Shown here: in pieces, positions 23,978 to 31,908 of the stretch
Layout: each line of letters starts with the position of its first letter
How positions within the stretch are numbered: position 1 is the first letter of the stretch
Assembly: GCA_035650355.1 (NCBI GenBank)
Contig: DASRHT010000052.1
Location: 10,285 to 74,284, forward strand
Source of the DNA: DASRHT01 sp035650355
GTDB taxonomy: Bacteria; Chloroflexota; Ktedonobacteria; Ktedonobacterales; Ktedonobacteraceae
Length of the DNA: 64,000 bases
Reading direction: 5' to 3'
Translations under genes and position numbers: made by a program
The notes under the pieces: model-generated
Databases searched by the model: none
Told to the model about the DNA's origin: nothing
The model's input: only the letters and a program-made list of their open reading frames with translations

Positions 23978-24553
23978 TTACTGTCCCGCCAGCGACTGCC
24001 CCTTTTTTATGTTATCCCTGTGGCGTGCGCGGAATCTGCGTACCTTCACCAGGTTAGCGCATTTATCGATGGTGCAATAGCGGCGGGTGCGGCTCTTGCT
24101 TTCGTCGTAAAAAACGCTGCGGCAATGGGCGTTGGCGCAGATTTTGATGCGCCGGAGATCATAATTGGTCAGCAGATCGGCGAACGAGGCGACGATCTCC
24201 TCCTGCACCCAATCCCAATTTTTCTTGATCGGCACCAGTTCCAGGCAGTATTGTTTATCAGCCAGCTTCAGGCGACGGCCCAATGGGACCTTGAGCATAA
24301 AAATATTCAGGGTTTCCAGATCAGCAGGCGAAGGCTGACGGCCACCCGCCAGATCATCCACAACACGCGCCAGTAAAGCGCGTAAGGCCAGAAGAGCCTC
24401 CAAAGTAGCAGGATCAAGGGGATCAGCAATCTGTAATCCCCAGCGAGCCAGAAACTGCTCTAACCAGTCAGGTTGCAGGAGATCATCACGCACCCATCGA
24501 CCACGAAAATCACGAAACTCGCTGTTCAAAAAATCCAGGCAAACACTATCCAT
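23978..24553 (-). CDS. CGNR zinc-finger regulator (ABATE domain)
   Basis: The N-terminal part (about 1-140) is the ABATE domain, starting DSVCLDFLNSEFRDFRGRW. The C-terminal part is the CGNR zinc finger (CANAHCRSVFYDES, then RRYCTIDKCANLVKVRRFRA), where the usual CGNR appears as KCANLV. Such proteins are predicted stress- or toxicant-responsive DNA-binding regulators. The ATG at 24553 is preferred over one at 24565. A promoter region pointing the other way starts 118 bases upstream, so it may control the divergent membrane-protein transcript. Confidence 0.85.
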   Translation of the reverse strand: MDSVCLDFLNSEFRDFRGRWVRDDLLQPDWLEQFLARWGLQIADPLDPATLEALLALRALLARVVDDLAGGRQPSPADLETLNIFMLKVPLGRRLKLADKQYCLELVPIKKNWDWVQEEIVASFADLLTNYDLRRIKICANAHCRSVFYDESKSRTRRYCTIDKCANLVKVRRFRARHRDNIKKGQSLAGQ

Positions 24554-24670
24554 AAATAACATCACCCCTCAAAAAATCTGTAGAGTCCCTCTTCACCTTC
24601 ACATCCCATCCGCTATGGTACAACACTTCCGTGAGCATGAAAAGTCCCCTCTGTAACCGGCAAAAATACA

Positions 24671-24699
24671 TTGACAGTTACAAATTTTCATGCTATGCT
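24671..24699 (+). promoter_or_regulatory. Sigma-70 type promoter
   Basis: A perfect TTGACA (24671-24676) is followed after 17 bases by TATGCT (24694-24699). It faces away from the CGNR regulator and toward the small membrane protein at 24895. Confidence 0.75.
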
Positions 24700-24762
24700 T
24701 TTCCTTGCAACGATCTTACGGCGCTTTGTACGTTACAAGGGGATGCTTGTAAACTTCATCTT

Positions 24763-24800
24763 TAGCAAGGGGATGGGTCGGCAGTCCCATCTCCTTGTTA
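24763..24800 (+). promoter_or_regulatory. Long hairpin in the leader of the small membrane protein
   Basis: TAGCAAGGGGATGGG (24763-24777) pairs with CCCATCTCCTTGTTA (24786-24800): 15 pairs with two G-U wobbles and an 8-base loop, about 60 bases after the expected transcription start. No T run follows. The other 24700-24894 sequence shows no supported gene. Confidence 0.5.
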
Positions 24801-24894
24801 AAGGGTTGCATTATTTCTCGGGGGTAGTTGAAGAAAGGCGAGGATTTCGCGAGAGTATGCTCTATGCCCCTTTCCAGACCTGTCGCAACAGGAA

Positions 24895-25233
24895 ATGCAA
24901 TTTGGCAATACCCCAGCCGCTGAAGCCAGATCATATGACGGCGGCTATGAAGCATCATCACATTATAGAAACGACTATGAAGCAAGTTCCTTCGATCAGA
25001 AGCTAAACGCGCAAAAGGAGAGAGACGCGCACCTGAGAGAGCACCTGCTCAACCTGCGTATGGGCATGGCTATCACTTCTCTCGTTCTCTGGATGATCTT
25101 CTTCTTTTGCGCCATTGCCATCTTGCTGCGCTTTCCAGAATCAGCCATCCAGGATTTCACTTATATGGGGATGGGAGTCTTTAGCCTCTTCGTTATCCTC
25201 GCTAACGTCCTCATGAACCGTCAGCAGGTGTGA
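24895..25233 (+). CDS. Small membrane protein with two transmembrane segments
   Basis: The 112-residue product has a polar N-terminus rich in Ser, Tyr and Asp (ARSYDGGYEASSHYRNDYEA), a charged helix (LNAQKERDAHLREHLLNLRM) and two hydrophobic segments (SLVLWMIFFFCAIAILL at about 62-78 and MGVFSLFVILANVLM at about 93-107). This hairpin topology is seen in many small regulators and transporter accessories; no family is recognised. The binding site near the ATG is poor (AGGA directly before it), so the start is uncertain. It follows a promoter and leader hairpin. Confidence 0.6.
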   Translation: MQFGNTPAAEARSYDGGYEASSHYRNDYEASSFDQKLNAQKERDAHLREHLLNLRMGMAITSLVLWMIFFFCAIAILLRFPESAIQDFTYMGMGVFSLFVILANVLMNRQQV

Positions 25234-25380
25234 AACCATAATTAGAAGAATAAAACAAAAACAACCTCTTGACAGGCGACATTCCCTGAGTTATACTTTT
25301 TCATGTTGACAAACAGCAAATAACTTGTTGGTTGTCCCGAGCATGGCGTTATCCCCATTCTTTTTGAAGGAGGCAGGACA

Positions 25381-25839
25381 ATGAAGCTTGCAGAGGCACT
25401 TGTGCTGCGGGCGGATGTGCAGAAGCGGCTGGCACAACTGCGTACACGACTCCAGCAGAGCGCGCTCGTCCAGGAAGGTGAGCAGCCTCCTGAGAAGCCC
25501 GCCGACCTGCTGGTCGAACTGGAGCAGTTGCTGGAGCAGTTGAACGACCTGATCGCGCGCATCAACCGCACCAATCTTGAGATCCGGCTGGCGGACGGAA
25601 CTACATTGACCGACGCCCTGGCGCGGCGCGATGTGCTCACCCAGCGTTACAGCATCATCGATGGACTCGCTACAGCAGCGGCCAACCGCGTCCAGCGTTA
25701 CGGACGCGCCGAGATTCGTATGCTGTCCACCGTCGATGTGGCGGATCTGCGACGCCAACTGAGCGAGATTGCGCGCCAGCGTCGCGAGTTGGATACAGCC
25801 ATTCAGGCCGCGAACTGGAACTCCGATCTGATCGAGTAA
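25381..25839 (+). CDS. DIP1984-family protein
   Basis: This 152-residue protein is helical from end to end and matches the DIP1984 (septicolysin-like) family: KLAEALVLRADVQKRLAQLR at the start, LLVELEQLLEQLNDLIARIN and RTNLEIRLADGTTLTDALAR in the middle, and the conserved IQAANWNSDL at the end. The biochemical role is not established. AAGGAGG lies eight bases before the ATG. One base after the stop a long RNA-like helix begins that closes about 245 bases later, so the gene appears to be paired with a structured RNA. Confidence 0.85.
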   Translation: MKLAEALVLRADVQKRLAQLRTRLQQSALVQEGEQPPEKPADLLVELEQLLEQLNDLIARINRTNLEIRLADGTTLTDALARRDVLTQRYSIIDGLATAAANRVQRYGRAEIRMLSTVDVADLRRQLSEIARQRRELDTAIQAANWNSDLIE

Positions 25840-26087
25840 GTAAAGCATACAGCGAGCGCGAGCTGGTAGCCGGTTGCGTCGGCGGCGAACGCCAGGGTGG
25901 CAACTGCCCTGTAGTTGCAAACAACGGTTAAAAGTTCCGTCTTGCCCGGGGCGGGGCGCCTCTCACATTGCACCGCCCAGCATCGTTACAGGTGCATCGG
26001 GTACCGCGTACTGTTTCACTACCACGGCGTTGAGTCGATTCCACCGGTGAGGGCGGGTTAGGGGCAACTCGCGCTCGTTCGCTTTAC
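25840..26087 (+). ncRNA. Putative structured RNA downstream of the DIP1984 gene
   Basis: The ends pair exactly: GTAAAGC (25840-25846) with GCTTTAC (26081-26087), and CGAGCGCGAG (25853-25862) with CTCGCGCTCG (26068-26077), giving a 17-bp terminal helix with one small internal loop. The GC-rich interior has several short stems, for example CAGGG/CCCTG (25893-25912) and TGCACC/GGTGCA (25969-25996), and no ORF. A further 8-bp hairpin (GAGGAGAG/CTCTCCTC) follows at 26094-26124 without a T run. This is the architecture of a stable RNA; the class is unknown to me. The opposite strand could be the transcribed one. Confidence 0.5.
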
Positions 26088-26268
26088 AGACAAGAGGAGA
26101 GGGATTCGCACAATCTCTCTCCTCGCACAATCAAAAGATCACCTCTCATCTTTCACCAATATCGCTTCCCGCCTATGCTGCTAGCATGCGTTTCCTCTTG
26201 TGAAAGCTATATAGGGCTGGTATCGTTCATATCAGGAATGATGACGGACTTTGAAACGTTCCGCGCTA

Positions 26269-26296
26269 GCAGGGCAGGGGCAAGCCCAGCCCCTAC
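26269..26296. repeat. REP-like repeat upstream of the epimerase gene
   Basis: GCAGGGCAGGGGCAAGCCCA continues GCCCCTAC. Its flanks (TTGAAACGTTCCGCG before it) match those of the copy inside the lipoprotein gene at 14070. Confidence 0.65.
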
Positions 26297-26344
26297 AGAG
26301 CGCGACGTCGAAGTCCCTATTTTTCAAGAGGAAAGGGGCGAGAT

Positions 26345-27400
26345 ATGCGCGTATTGGTCCTGGGCGGAACAGGATTTATCGGGCCATTCGTGGTGCGGGA
26401 CCTGGTTGAGCAGGGGCATACGGTGGCGGTTTACCATCGCGGGCGGCACGAGGCCGATTTGCCCGCAGCGGTCAAGCATTTCCATTATGACGATGAAGCC
26501 TCCTCTAGCAGGTTGATCACGTTTCCTCCAGGATCGGTGGAGGAGCTGGCAGCGTTTGCTCCCGAGGTGGTGCTTTTCATGGTGCCGATTGGGGAAGAGG
26601 ACGCTCGCCTGGTGATGCAGACGTTTAAGGGACTGGCACGGCGCGTCGTGGCGATCAGCAGCCAGGATGTTTATCGCGCGTATGGGCGTCTGCTGGGTAA
26701 GGAACCGGGGCCGCCCGATCCCGTACCGTTGACGGAGGATGCACCATTGCGCGAACGGCTGTACCCGTATCGCGGGGAGCAACTGCGCGCACCGGACGAT
26801 CCACAGCAAGCTATGGACCTGTACGATAAGATCCTTGCTGAACGTGCAATCCTGGGAGAGCCAGCACTGCCGGGGACGATCCTGCGCCTGCCGATGGTCT
26901 ACGGGCCGCGCGATGGACAGCATCGCCTCTTTGAATATCTCAAGCGCATGGACGACGGACGCTCCGTAATTTTGTTGCCAGAGAACGTAGCCCGCTGGCG
27001 CTGGACGCGCGCTTATGTCGAGAATGTCGCGGCAGCTATCGCGCTGACCGTCACCAACGCAGATACCGCCGGACAGGTCTACAATGTGGGCGAGGACCCG
27101 GCCCTTTCTATGCTCCAATGGGTAGAGACTATTGGCAAGGCCATTGGCTGGCAGGGAAAAGTTGTTGTAATCCCCCCGGAGAAGCTTCCGGCCCATCTCA
27201 GGGTCGAGATGGACACACGACAGGATCTGGCAACAGATAGCACACGCATTCGCAATGTGCCGGGATATCACGAGCCGGTTGCGCAGGATGAGGCGCTCAA
27301 ACGCACCATTGAGTGGGAACGCGCTCACCCTCCCGCCCAGCTCGATCCACAGCAATTCGATTACGCGGCTGAAGATGCCGTGCTGGCGCAGCAAGATTAA
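26345..27400 (+). CDS. NAD-dependent epimerase/dehydratase (extended SDR)
   Basis: The 351-residue protein starts with an NAD(P)-binding GGTGFIG motif (residues 7-13). It continues with AISSQDVYRAYG, where Ser is the usual catalytic partner, and LPMVYGPRDGQHRLFEYLKR, a segment typical of UDP-sugar epimerases and related atypical SDRs. The Tyr-x3-Lys pair is not clear (MDLYDKILAER), so the catalytic assignment is open. It may act on a nucleotide sugar or be a regulatory homologue. It ends four bases from the convergent alaS-like gene. Confidence 0.8.
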   Translation: MRVLVLGGTGFIGPFVVRDLVEQGHTVAVYHRGRHEADLPAAVKHFHYDDEASSSRLITFPPGSVEELAAFAPEVVLFMVPIGEEDARLVMQTFKGLARRVVAISSQDVYRAYGRLLGKEPGPPDPVPLTEDAPLRERLYPYRGEQLRAPDDPQQAMDLYDKILAERAILGEPALPGTILRLPMVYGPRDGQHRLFEYLKRMDDGRSVILLPENVARWRWTRAYVENVAAAIALTVTNADTAGQVYNVGEDPALSMLQWVETIGKAIGWQGKVVVIPPEKLPAHLRVEMDTRQDLATDSTRIRNVPGYHEPVAQDEALKRTIEWERAHPPAQLDPQQFDYAAEDAVLAQQD

Positions 27401-27404
27401 TTTT

Positions 27405-28709
27405 TTATCTTGCCGCGCTACGCGACCGTTGCTGTTGCTGGACGCGCTCCTCTTCGTATTCCTGGATGTTGACTTGCAGGCCGCGCTCGCTCAGGATCTT
27501 CTGCGTGAGGTCGAGCGGGAAGCCATAGGTGTCATAGAGCTTGAAGGCTTCACGACCTGACAAGATCCCGTCATGTTGGCAGGATGCAATGCTCGCTTCC
27601 AGGAAGCGCAGACCCTTCGTCAGCGTGCGTTGAAAGCGGATCTCCTCGGCTGTCGTCAGGTCGATGATGCGCTGCCGTTCACGCTGTAACTCTGGATAAT
27701 AGTCGCCCATCTGGTCAATCACAACCTGCGCGAGCTGCGACAGGAAGGGGTGCTCCAGGCCGATTGTTTGCCCAAAGTAAGAGGCGCGCCGGATCAGCCG
27801 CCGCAGCACGTAGTTGCGGCCACCGTTTCCTTGCTGAATGCCGTCCGCGATCAGAAACGCTACCGCCCGGCTATGATCGGCAATCGCGTTGTAAGTGGCA
27901 AAGTGCTGCTGGTAATGCTCGCTCCCCTCGCCGGTGAGCTCCATCAGCCTGTGGAGCAGGGGCGCAAAGAGATCCGTCTGGTAATCACTTTGTACGCCCT
28001 GAAGAACCGCCGTGAGACGCTCCAACCCCATGCCCGTGTCAATTGATGGCCTGGGCAAGGGGGTCAGGATACCCTGCTCGTCGCGATTGAATTGCACGAA
28101 CACGAGGTTCCACAGTTCCCAGTAGTCGTCATCGTCCGAGTTGACGCCTTCGGGTCGCTGGGACGCGCTATCTGACCCTTGATAATAGTGGATTTCAGAC
28201 GAAGGACCACAGGGACCAGTCTCCCCCATCGACCAGAAGTTCTCTTTGTCGCCAAAACGGAGAATGCGTCCCCGTTCGACGCCGATCTCCTCCCAGAGCC
28301 GCGCAGCCTCGTCATCGTCGTTATGGACCGTCACCCAGAGCCGCTCAACCGGTAGCTTAAATTCTTCCGTGAGCAGTTCCCACGCGTAACGCATGGCGCC
28401 ACGCTTAAAGTAGTCTCCTAAGGAAAAATTTCCCAGCATCTCGAAGAAGGTGTGGTGGCGTGACGAGGAACCGACGCTCTCAACATCGTTATGCTTGCCT
28501 GAGACGCGTAGGCACTTCTGAGAAGAGCAGGCGCGGGAGTAGGGTCGCTGCTCCTGCCCTAACAAAACCTGCTTAAACTGCACCATGCCCGCGTTGGTGA
28601 AGAGCAATGTGGGATCGTTCAGCGGGACGAGCGAACTGCTCGGGACCAGGGTATGACCGCGCCGGACAAAGTAGTCCAGGAAGGTCTGGCGAATGTCGCT
28701 GCTTTTCAT
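27405..28709 (-). CDS. Alanyl-tRNA synthetase, short form without editing domain
   Basis: The 434-residue protein contains the complete class II catalytic core of AlaRS: LFTNAGMVQFKQVLLGQEQR, the motif 2 region HHTFFEMLGNFSLGDYFK, and motif 3 as SIDTGMGLERLTAV. The tRNA-recognition helices follow (NYVLRRLIRRA, LYDTYGFPLDLT). It then stops at about the end of the tRNA-binding domain, whereas full AlaRS is about 850-900 residues with editing and C-Ala domains. The stop is followed four bases later by a convergent gene, so those domains are not encoded here. A T-box leader (28785-29218) controls it. It is either a natural minimal enzyme or a paralogue. Confidence 0.88.
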   Translation of the reverse strand: MKSSDIRQTFLDYFVRRGHTLVPSSSLVPLNDPTLLFTNAGMVQFKQVLLGQEQRPYSRACSSQKCLRVSGKHNDVESVGSSSRHHTFFEMLGNFSLGDYFKRGAMRYAWELLTEEFKLPVERLWVTVHNDDDEAARLWEEIGVERGRILRFGDKENFWSMGETGPCGPSSEIHYYQGSDSASQRPEGVNSDDDDYWELWNLVFVQFNRDEQGILTPLPRPSIDTGMGLERLTAVLQGVQSDYQTDLFAPLLHRLMELTGEGSEHYQQHFATYNAIADHSRAVAFLIADGIQQGNGGRNYVLRRLIRRASYFGQTIGLEHPFLSQLAQVVIDQMGDYYPELQRERQRIIDLTTAEEIRFQRTLTKGLRFLEASIASCQHDGILSGREAFKLYDTYGFPLDLTQKILSERGLQVNIQEYEEERVQQQQRSRSAAR

Positions 28710-28784
28710 GATTGTTTCCTCTTTCTTGCATGATAGACAATAAAAATGCTTGCGTTACGCGATGCGTTTACCTGCTCAGCGACA

Positions 28785-29218
28785 AACAAAAAGCCCGCCC
28801 TGAGCATCTGACTCAGGGCGGGCTGAATATGCTTATATCATTGCCCGTGGTACCACCTGGCTTGGAAGCTGCCAGTTCCCAAAAGAACGCAGCTCTCCCA
28901 CTCTATAGGCACGGAGGATGTTTCAATGCGCGAGCAGGGCAGGGGCAAGCCCGGCCCCTACGGAATTTCGGGAAGATGTTTCATCGTATCCCGAAACGCG
29001 CTAGTTGTGAGACATCATCGATGCCCTGCCCCAGGTAACGGAGGGCTACCGGCAAGAACTACTGGCAACTCGCGTTCGTCCCGCATCGCGGCCCATTCCC
29101 AGGGCCAGAGGGAGGCATTCCACGCTGCGATGAGAGGCCGGACTTCCACCATCTCCGGCTCGCTGGCGGCTCACGCACGCATGTATTCGTCCCTTGTAAC
29201 GACTACTCTATATGCGAT
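28785..29218 (-). promoter_or_regulatory. T-box riboswitch leader of the alaS-like gene
   Basis: Read leftward, the leader contains the T-box bulge sequence AGGTGGTACCACGGG (28858-28844), which pairs with the uncharged tRNA acceptor end. A strong terminator stem follows (GCCCGCCCTGAGT with ACTCAGGGCGGGC-type arms, 28793-28824), then TTTTTGTTT. This is the standard transcription-attenuating T-box: uncharged tRNA-Ala would favour readthrough. Stem I should lie within about 29030-29200; I could not fix the specifier codon. A REP-like repeat is embedded at 28934-28961. Confidence 0.88.
28934..28961. repeat. REP-like repeat within the T-box leader
   Basis: GCAGGGCAGGGGCAAGCCCG continues GCCCCTAC, the same unit as at 26269. 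It lies between the expected Stem I and the T-box/antiterminator region. Confidence 0.7.
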
Positions 29219-29224
29219 ATGTCA

Positions 29225-29253
29225 AGTATAAAGCGAAATACCTGACCTGTCAA
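29225..29253 (-). promoter_or_regulatory. Promoter of the T-box/alaS transcript
   Basis: Read leftward, TTGACA (29253-29248) and TATACT (29230-29225) are 17 bases apart, immediately upstream of the T-box leader. Confidence 0.82.
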
Positions 29254-29305
29254 GTTATCCACAATTTAGAACATTTGTCCACATGGTTATCCACAATGGC
29301 GAAGA

Positions 29306-31246
29306 TTATGCGCGTAGCCAGCGATCAAACCAGGAGCGGACCCGTTGCAACAGATCAAGCTGGTGGGCACGTTCACCGATGCCGTGCGGTTCGCGGGGAT
29401 AGACCACGAATTCGCAGGGCACCTCGTATTCGCGTAGCGCGCGATGAAAGCCTGTTACCTGGCTAAGCGGAACGCGAGCGTCGCGCTCGCCGTGCAGGAT
29501 CAAAACGGGCGTTTTTGCCTGACTGGCGAATGAGATTGGGCTAAGTTTCGCGTGTTGGTGCGGGCCGATGCCTTCCCAGGGTGCGCTTCCCCCCAGCTCG
29601 CGCTCAAAATCGGGCACGTCACTGGTCTGGACCATCAGACCCCAATCACTGACCCCGGCGCCCATAATGGCGGCTTTGAAACGATTGGTCTGCGTGATGG
29701 CCCACGCGGTCATAAAGCCGCCCTGGCTCCAGCCGCCGATGCCCAGGCGCTCGGGGTCCGCGATACCTCTTGCAATGGCTGCATCGACTGCCGCCATAAC
29801 ATCGCCGTAATCGGCCCCGCCCACATCAGCGCGCGCGGCTGCTGCGAACTGCTCGCCATGTCCCATGCCACCGCGTGGATTGGGCATCAGCACGGCATAG
29901 CCAGCCAGGGCCAGCCACTGCGCCCAGTTTCCCCAGCTCAGTTGAAAGCCCTGCGACCAGCGCGAATAAGGTCCGCCATGCACCAGCACCACCGTAGGTA
30001 ACGGACGATCCTGGGGCGCGTCTGGAGGTCGTATCAGTATGCCGTCCAGCTCCAGTCCATCGGCTGCTGTCCAGCGAAACGCTTCTTGCGAGCCAAAGGT
30101 GATCCCGGCCAGATGTTCTTGATGCGACGAGACTTGTCGCAGCTCCGTTACTCCTCCGTCTCCCGATCCGGCCCAGACCTCCCACGGTTGCTCGCCCGTG
30201 CTGCGTACAACTGCCAGTACCGCCCGGCCATCTTCAAGAAGACGGGCATGCCCCTCGCGATATTCCGCAGCTTGCTCTGCCTCACTTGTAGGAGAAAGCG
30301 GAGCCATCTCCCCTGAGACAACATCCATCCTACAGATGCGCGTCCCCAATCCTTCTCTCAGTAGAACCGCAACTTGCTGGCCCTGCGCGAGCTGCCAGAG
30401 ATCACCGACGCAGTTCGTCTCTCCCCCGGCGGTACAGCGCGGCTCGCCTCCCTGTGCCGACACCGCGTAGACTACCTGCGAAGACTGGCTTTTTTTGGCT
30501 GCCGGGGCTATAAAGAGCAGCGTCTGCCCATCATGAGACCAGGTGAGGGCATGAACCGCGCAGGGAAAGCGACAGACGAGGTGCGGCTCGCCTCCTGCCA
30601 GATCCACGCGTTCGATCAACGTTTCATGAGCATGCGATTCCAGGTCGGGCGTCTTAGTGGTAACGTAAGCCAGCTCTGTACCGCGCGGGTGCCAGGCGAA
30701 GTCGATCACATGGCGATCAGTCTCCACCAGCGTCGTCACTTCCTGCGTGGCAACGGAAAGCAGGCGCAGACGAGCATAGGGCCAGCGTTCGCCATAGACC
30801 CGAGCATCGTCACGTTCCTTCTCGCGCCGCTCATCCTCCTCCGTTGGCTCGTCCGCGCTGGTAAAGGCGATCTGACCTCCGCCGGGCGACCACAAAAAAT
30901 CTTCTACAGCCTTCTTATTCTCGGTTGAAGTCAGCGGGCGCGCCTCGCCGCCATCAACGGCTATCAGATAAAGCTGCGCAGTGCCACGTTTGGCACGGTC
31001 GGAGAGAAAGGCGATGCGGGTCCCATCGGGCGACCATTGCGGCCCGCTATCCGCCACATCGCCACGCGTAAACTGCCGGGCGGGCCGCGTTCCATCGGTC
31101 GCCGCGAGCCAGATCGCGCTCGTCCCATGCTCCTCTTTCTTGCTCATTGGGGCTACTGTATAAACCACTTGCGAGCCATCGGGCGAAATTTGCAATGCCT
31201 GGGGACTAGAGAAATCTGCGATCAATTCGGCGGTTAGTTCAGTCAT
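29306..31246 (-). CDS. S9-family prolyl oligopeptidase-type serine peptidase
   Basis: This 646-residue protein has a WD-like beta-propeller of repeated SPDG motifs in its first 350 residues (LQISPDGSQVVY, WSPDGTRIAF, WSPGGGQIAF, WSHDGQTLLF) and a C-terminal alpha/beta hydrolase. The hydrolase has the nucleophile in GIGGWSQGGFMTA, the Asp in LHGERDARVPLSQ and the His in EPHGIGE, a complete triad. Such enzymes cleave short peptides after proline or similar residues. There is no signal peptide, so it is probably cytoplasmic. GAGGAG lies six bases before the ATG. Confidence 0.9.
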   Translation of the reverse strand: MTELTAELIADFSSPQALQISPDGSQVVYTVAPMSKKEEHGTSAIWLAATDGTRPARQFTRGDVADSGPQWSPDGTRIAFLSDRAKRGTAQLYLIAVDGGEARPLTSTENKKAVEDFLWSPGGGQIAFTSADEPTEEDERREKERDDARVYGERWPYARLRLLSVATQEVTTLVETDRHVIDFAWHPRGTELAYVTTKTPDLESHAHETLIERVDLAGGEPHLVCRFPCAVHALTWSHDGQTLLFIAPAAKKSQSSQVVYAVSAQGGEPRCTAGGETNCVGDLWQLAQGQQVAVLLREGLGTRICRMDVVSGEMAPLSPTSEAEQAAEYREGHARLLEDGRAVLAVVRSTGEQPWEVWAGSGDGGVTELRQVSSHQEHLAGITFGSQEAFRWTAADGLELDGILIRPPDAPQDRPLPTVVLVHGGPYSRWSQGFQLSWGNWAQWLALAGYAVLMPNPRGGMGHGEQFAAAARADVGGADYGDVMAAVDAAIARGIADPERLGIGGWSQGGFMTAWAITQTNRFKAAIMGAGVSDWGLMVQTSDVPDFERELGGSAPWEGIGPHQHAKLSPISFASQAKTPVLILHGERDARVPLSQVTGFHRALREYEVPCEFVVYPREPHGIGERAHQLDLLQRVRSWFDRWLRA

Positions 31247-31330
31247 ACATACTCCTCACTAAAAGCATATCAGTCAAGCATCCATTTATCTCTGCTGATA
31301 TCTTACGCCGATTTCCGCAAATCTCGCAAC

Positions 31331-31492
31331 AGGGCTTCTCAAACGTCGCTGCGCGCTTTGACTCCTCGCGCCGGAGGCGCTCACAGGGAGAGGAAGGTGC
31401 TGGCTGTGGGCGCAGCCCACAGCCAGCACCTTCCTCACGAACGGCTCGCTTGCGAGCCGTTCTGTCTGAAAAGACCACGTTTGAGAAACCCT
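31331..31492. repeat. MITE-like element, AGGGCTTCTCAAACGT family, copy 1
   Basis: AGGGCTTCTCAAACGT at the left end is matched by ACGTTTGAGAAACCCT at the right. Inside are two smaller palindromes, one of them AACGGCTCGCTTGCGAGCCG. A second copy of nearly the same length lies at 42098-42258. Confidence 0.82.
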
Positions 31493-31512
31493 GAATCTCG
31501 CAAGAATGACCA

Positions 31513-31541
31513 TTGCTTTCCTGTTGAAGTTATGGTATTCT
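31513..31541 (+). promoter_or_regulatory. Probable promoter of the 34-codon gene
   Basis: TTGCTT (31513-31518) and TATTCT (31536-31541) are 17 bases apart, 37 bases before the start codon at 31578. Confidence 0.5.
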
Positions 31542-31577
31542 CGAAACATCACTACTACAAAGAAAGAGGCGCGTGTA

Positions 31578-31682
31578 ATGCATACGTCAACAAACAAGCA
31601 CGATAGCCATTCGCTAAATGGCAATCCAATCATGGCTTCTATGAGTGCGCCTTTTTTTGGGACTTCTGAGCTGTATCATTGA
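31578..31682 (+). CDS. Predicted 34-residue peptide upstream of an ABC exporter
   Basis: This ORF has its own gene signals: a promoter-like pair 37 bases upstream, AAAGAGG eight bases before the ATG, a TGA at 31680-31682 and a terminator 55 bases downstream. The peptide has a polar first half (HTSTNKHDSHSLNGNP) and a second half with Met, Ser and two Phe residues (MASMSAPFFGTSELYH), without cysteine. It lies 226 bases before a two-subunit ABC exporter on the same strand. It could be an exported peptide, a RiPP-type precursor or a leader peptide. No modification enzyme is seen nearby, so this is a suggestion only. Confidence 0.45.
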   Translation: MHTSTNKHDSHSLNGNPIMASMSAPFFGTSELYH

Positions 31683-31736
31683 GCCTGTATAGGCTGGAAT
31701 GCGAAAAATAGAGGTAGGCTGCTAGCAGGCAATTGT

Positions 31737-31766
31737 CACGGGCGCGCTCTTGCTCGTGGCTTTTTT
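31737..31766 (+). terminator. Terminator between the 34-codon gene and the ABC exporter
   Basis: CACGGGC and GCTCGTG pair (one G-U) and are followed by GCTTTTTT. A second hairpin, CCACGAGC/GCTCGTGG, follows at 31782-31804 without a T run. Confidence 0.65.
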
Positions 31767-31908
31767 GTGCTCAGTAATCACCCACGAGCGCCCTTTGCTC
31801 GTGGTTGCGCTAGTCTTTACCATTCTCCCACAAGCAATGCCGATATCCTTTGTTGATTGCTATGATTTTATCTCGCCGCTATGCATCTTTTTGTGAAAGG
31901 AACGCTCA

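Noticed and set aside
24742..25006. Rightward 88-codon ORF beginning LVNFIFSKGMGRQ
   Set aside because: It overlaps the leader hairpin and then the better-supported membrane protein gene in another frame; AAGGGG directly abuts the ATG. It is probably not coding.
31710..31735. GCTGCTAGCAGGC segment resembling the core of the CRISPR repeat
   Set aside because: Only about 10 bases match the palindromic core, with no repeat unit or spacing around it, so it is most likely a chance similarity.
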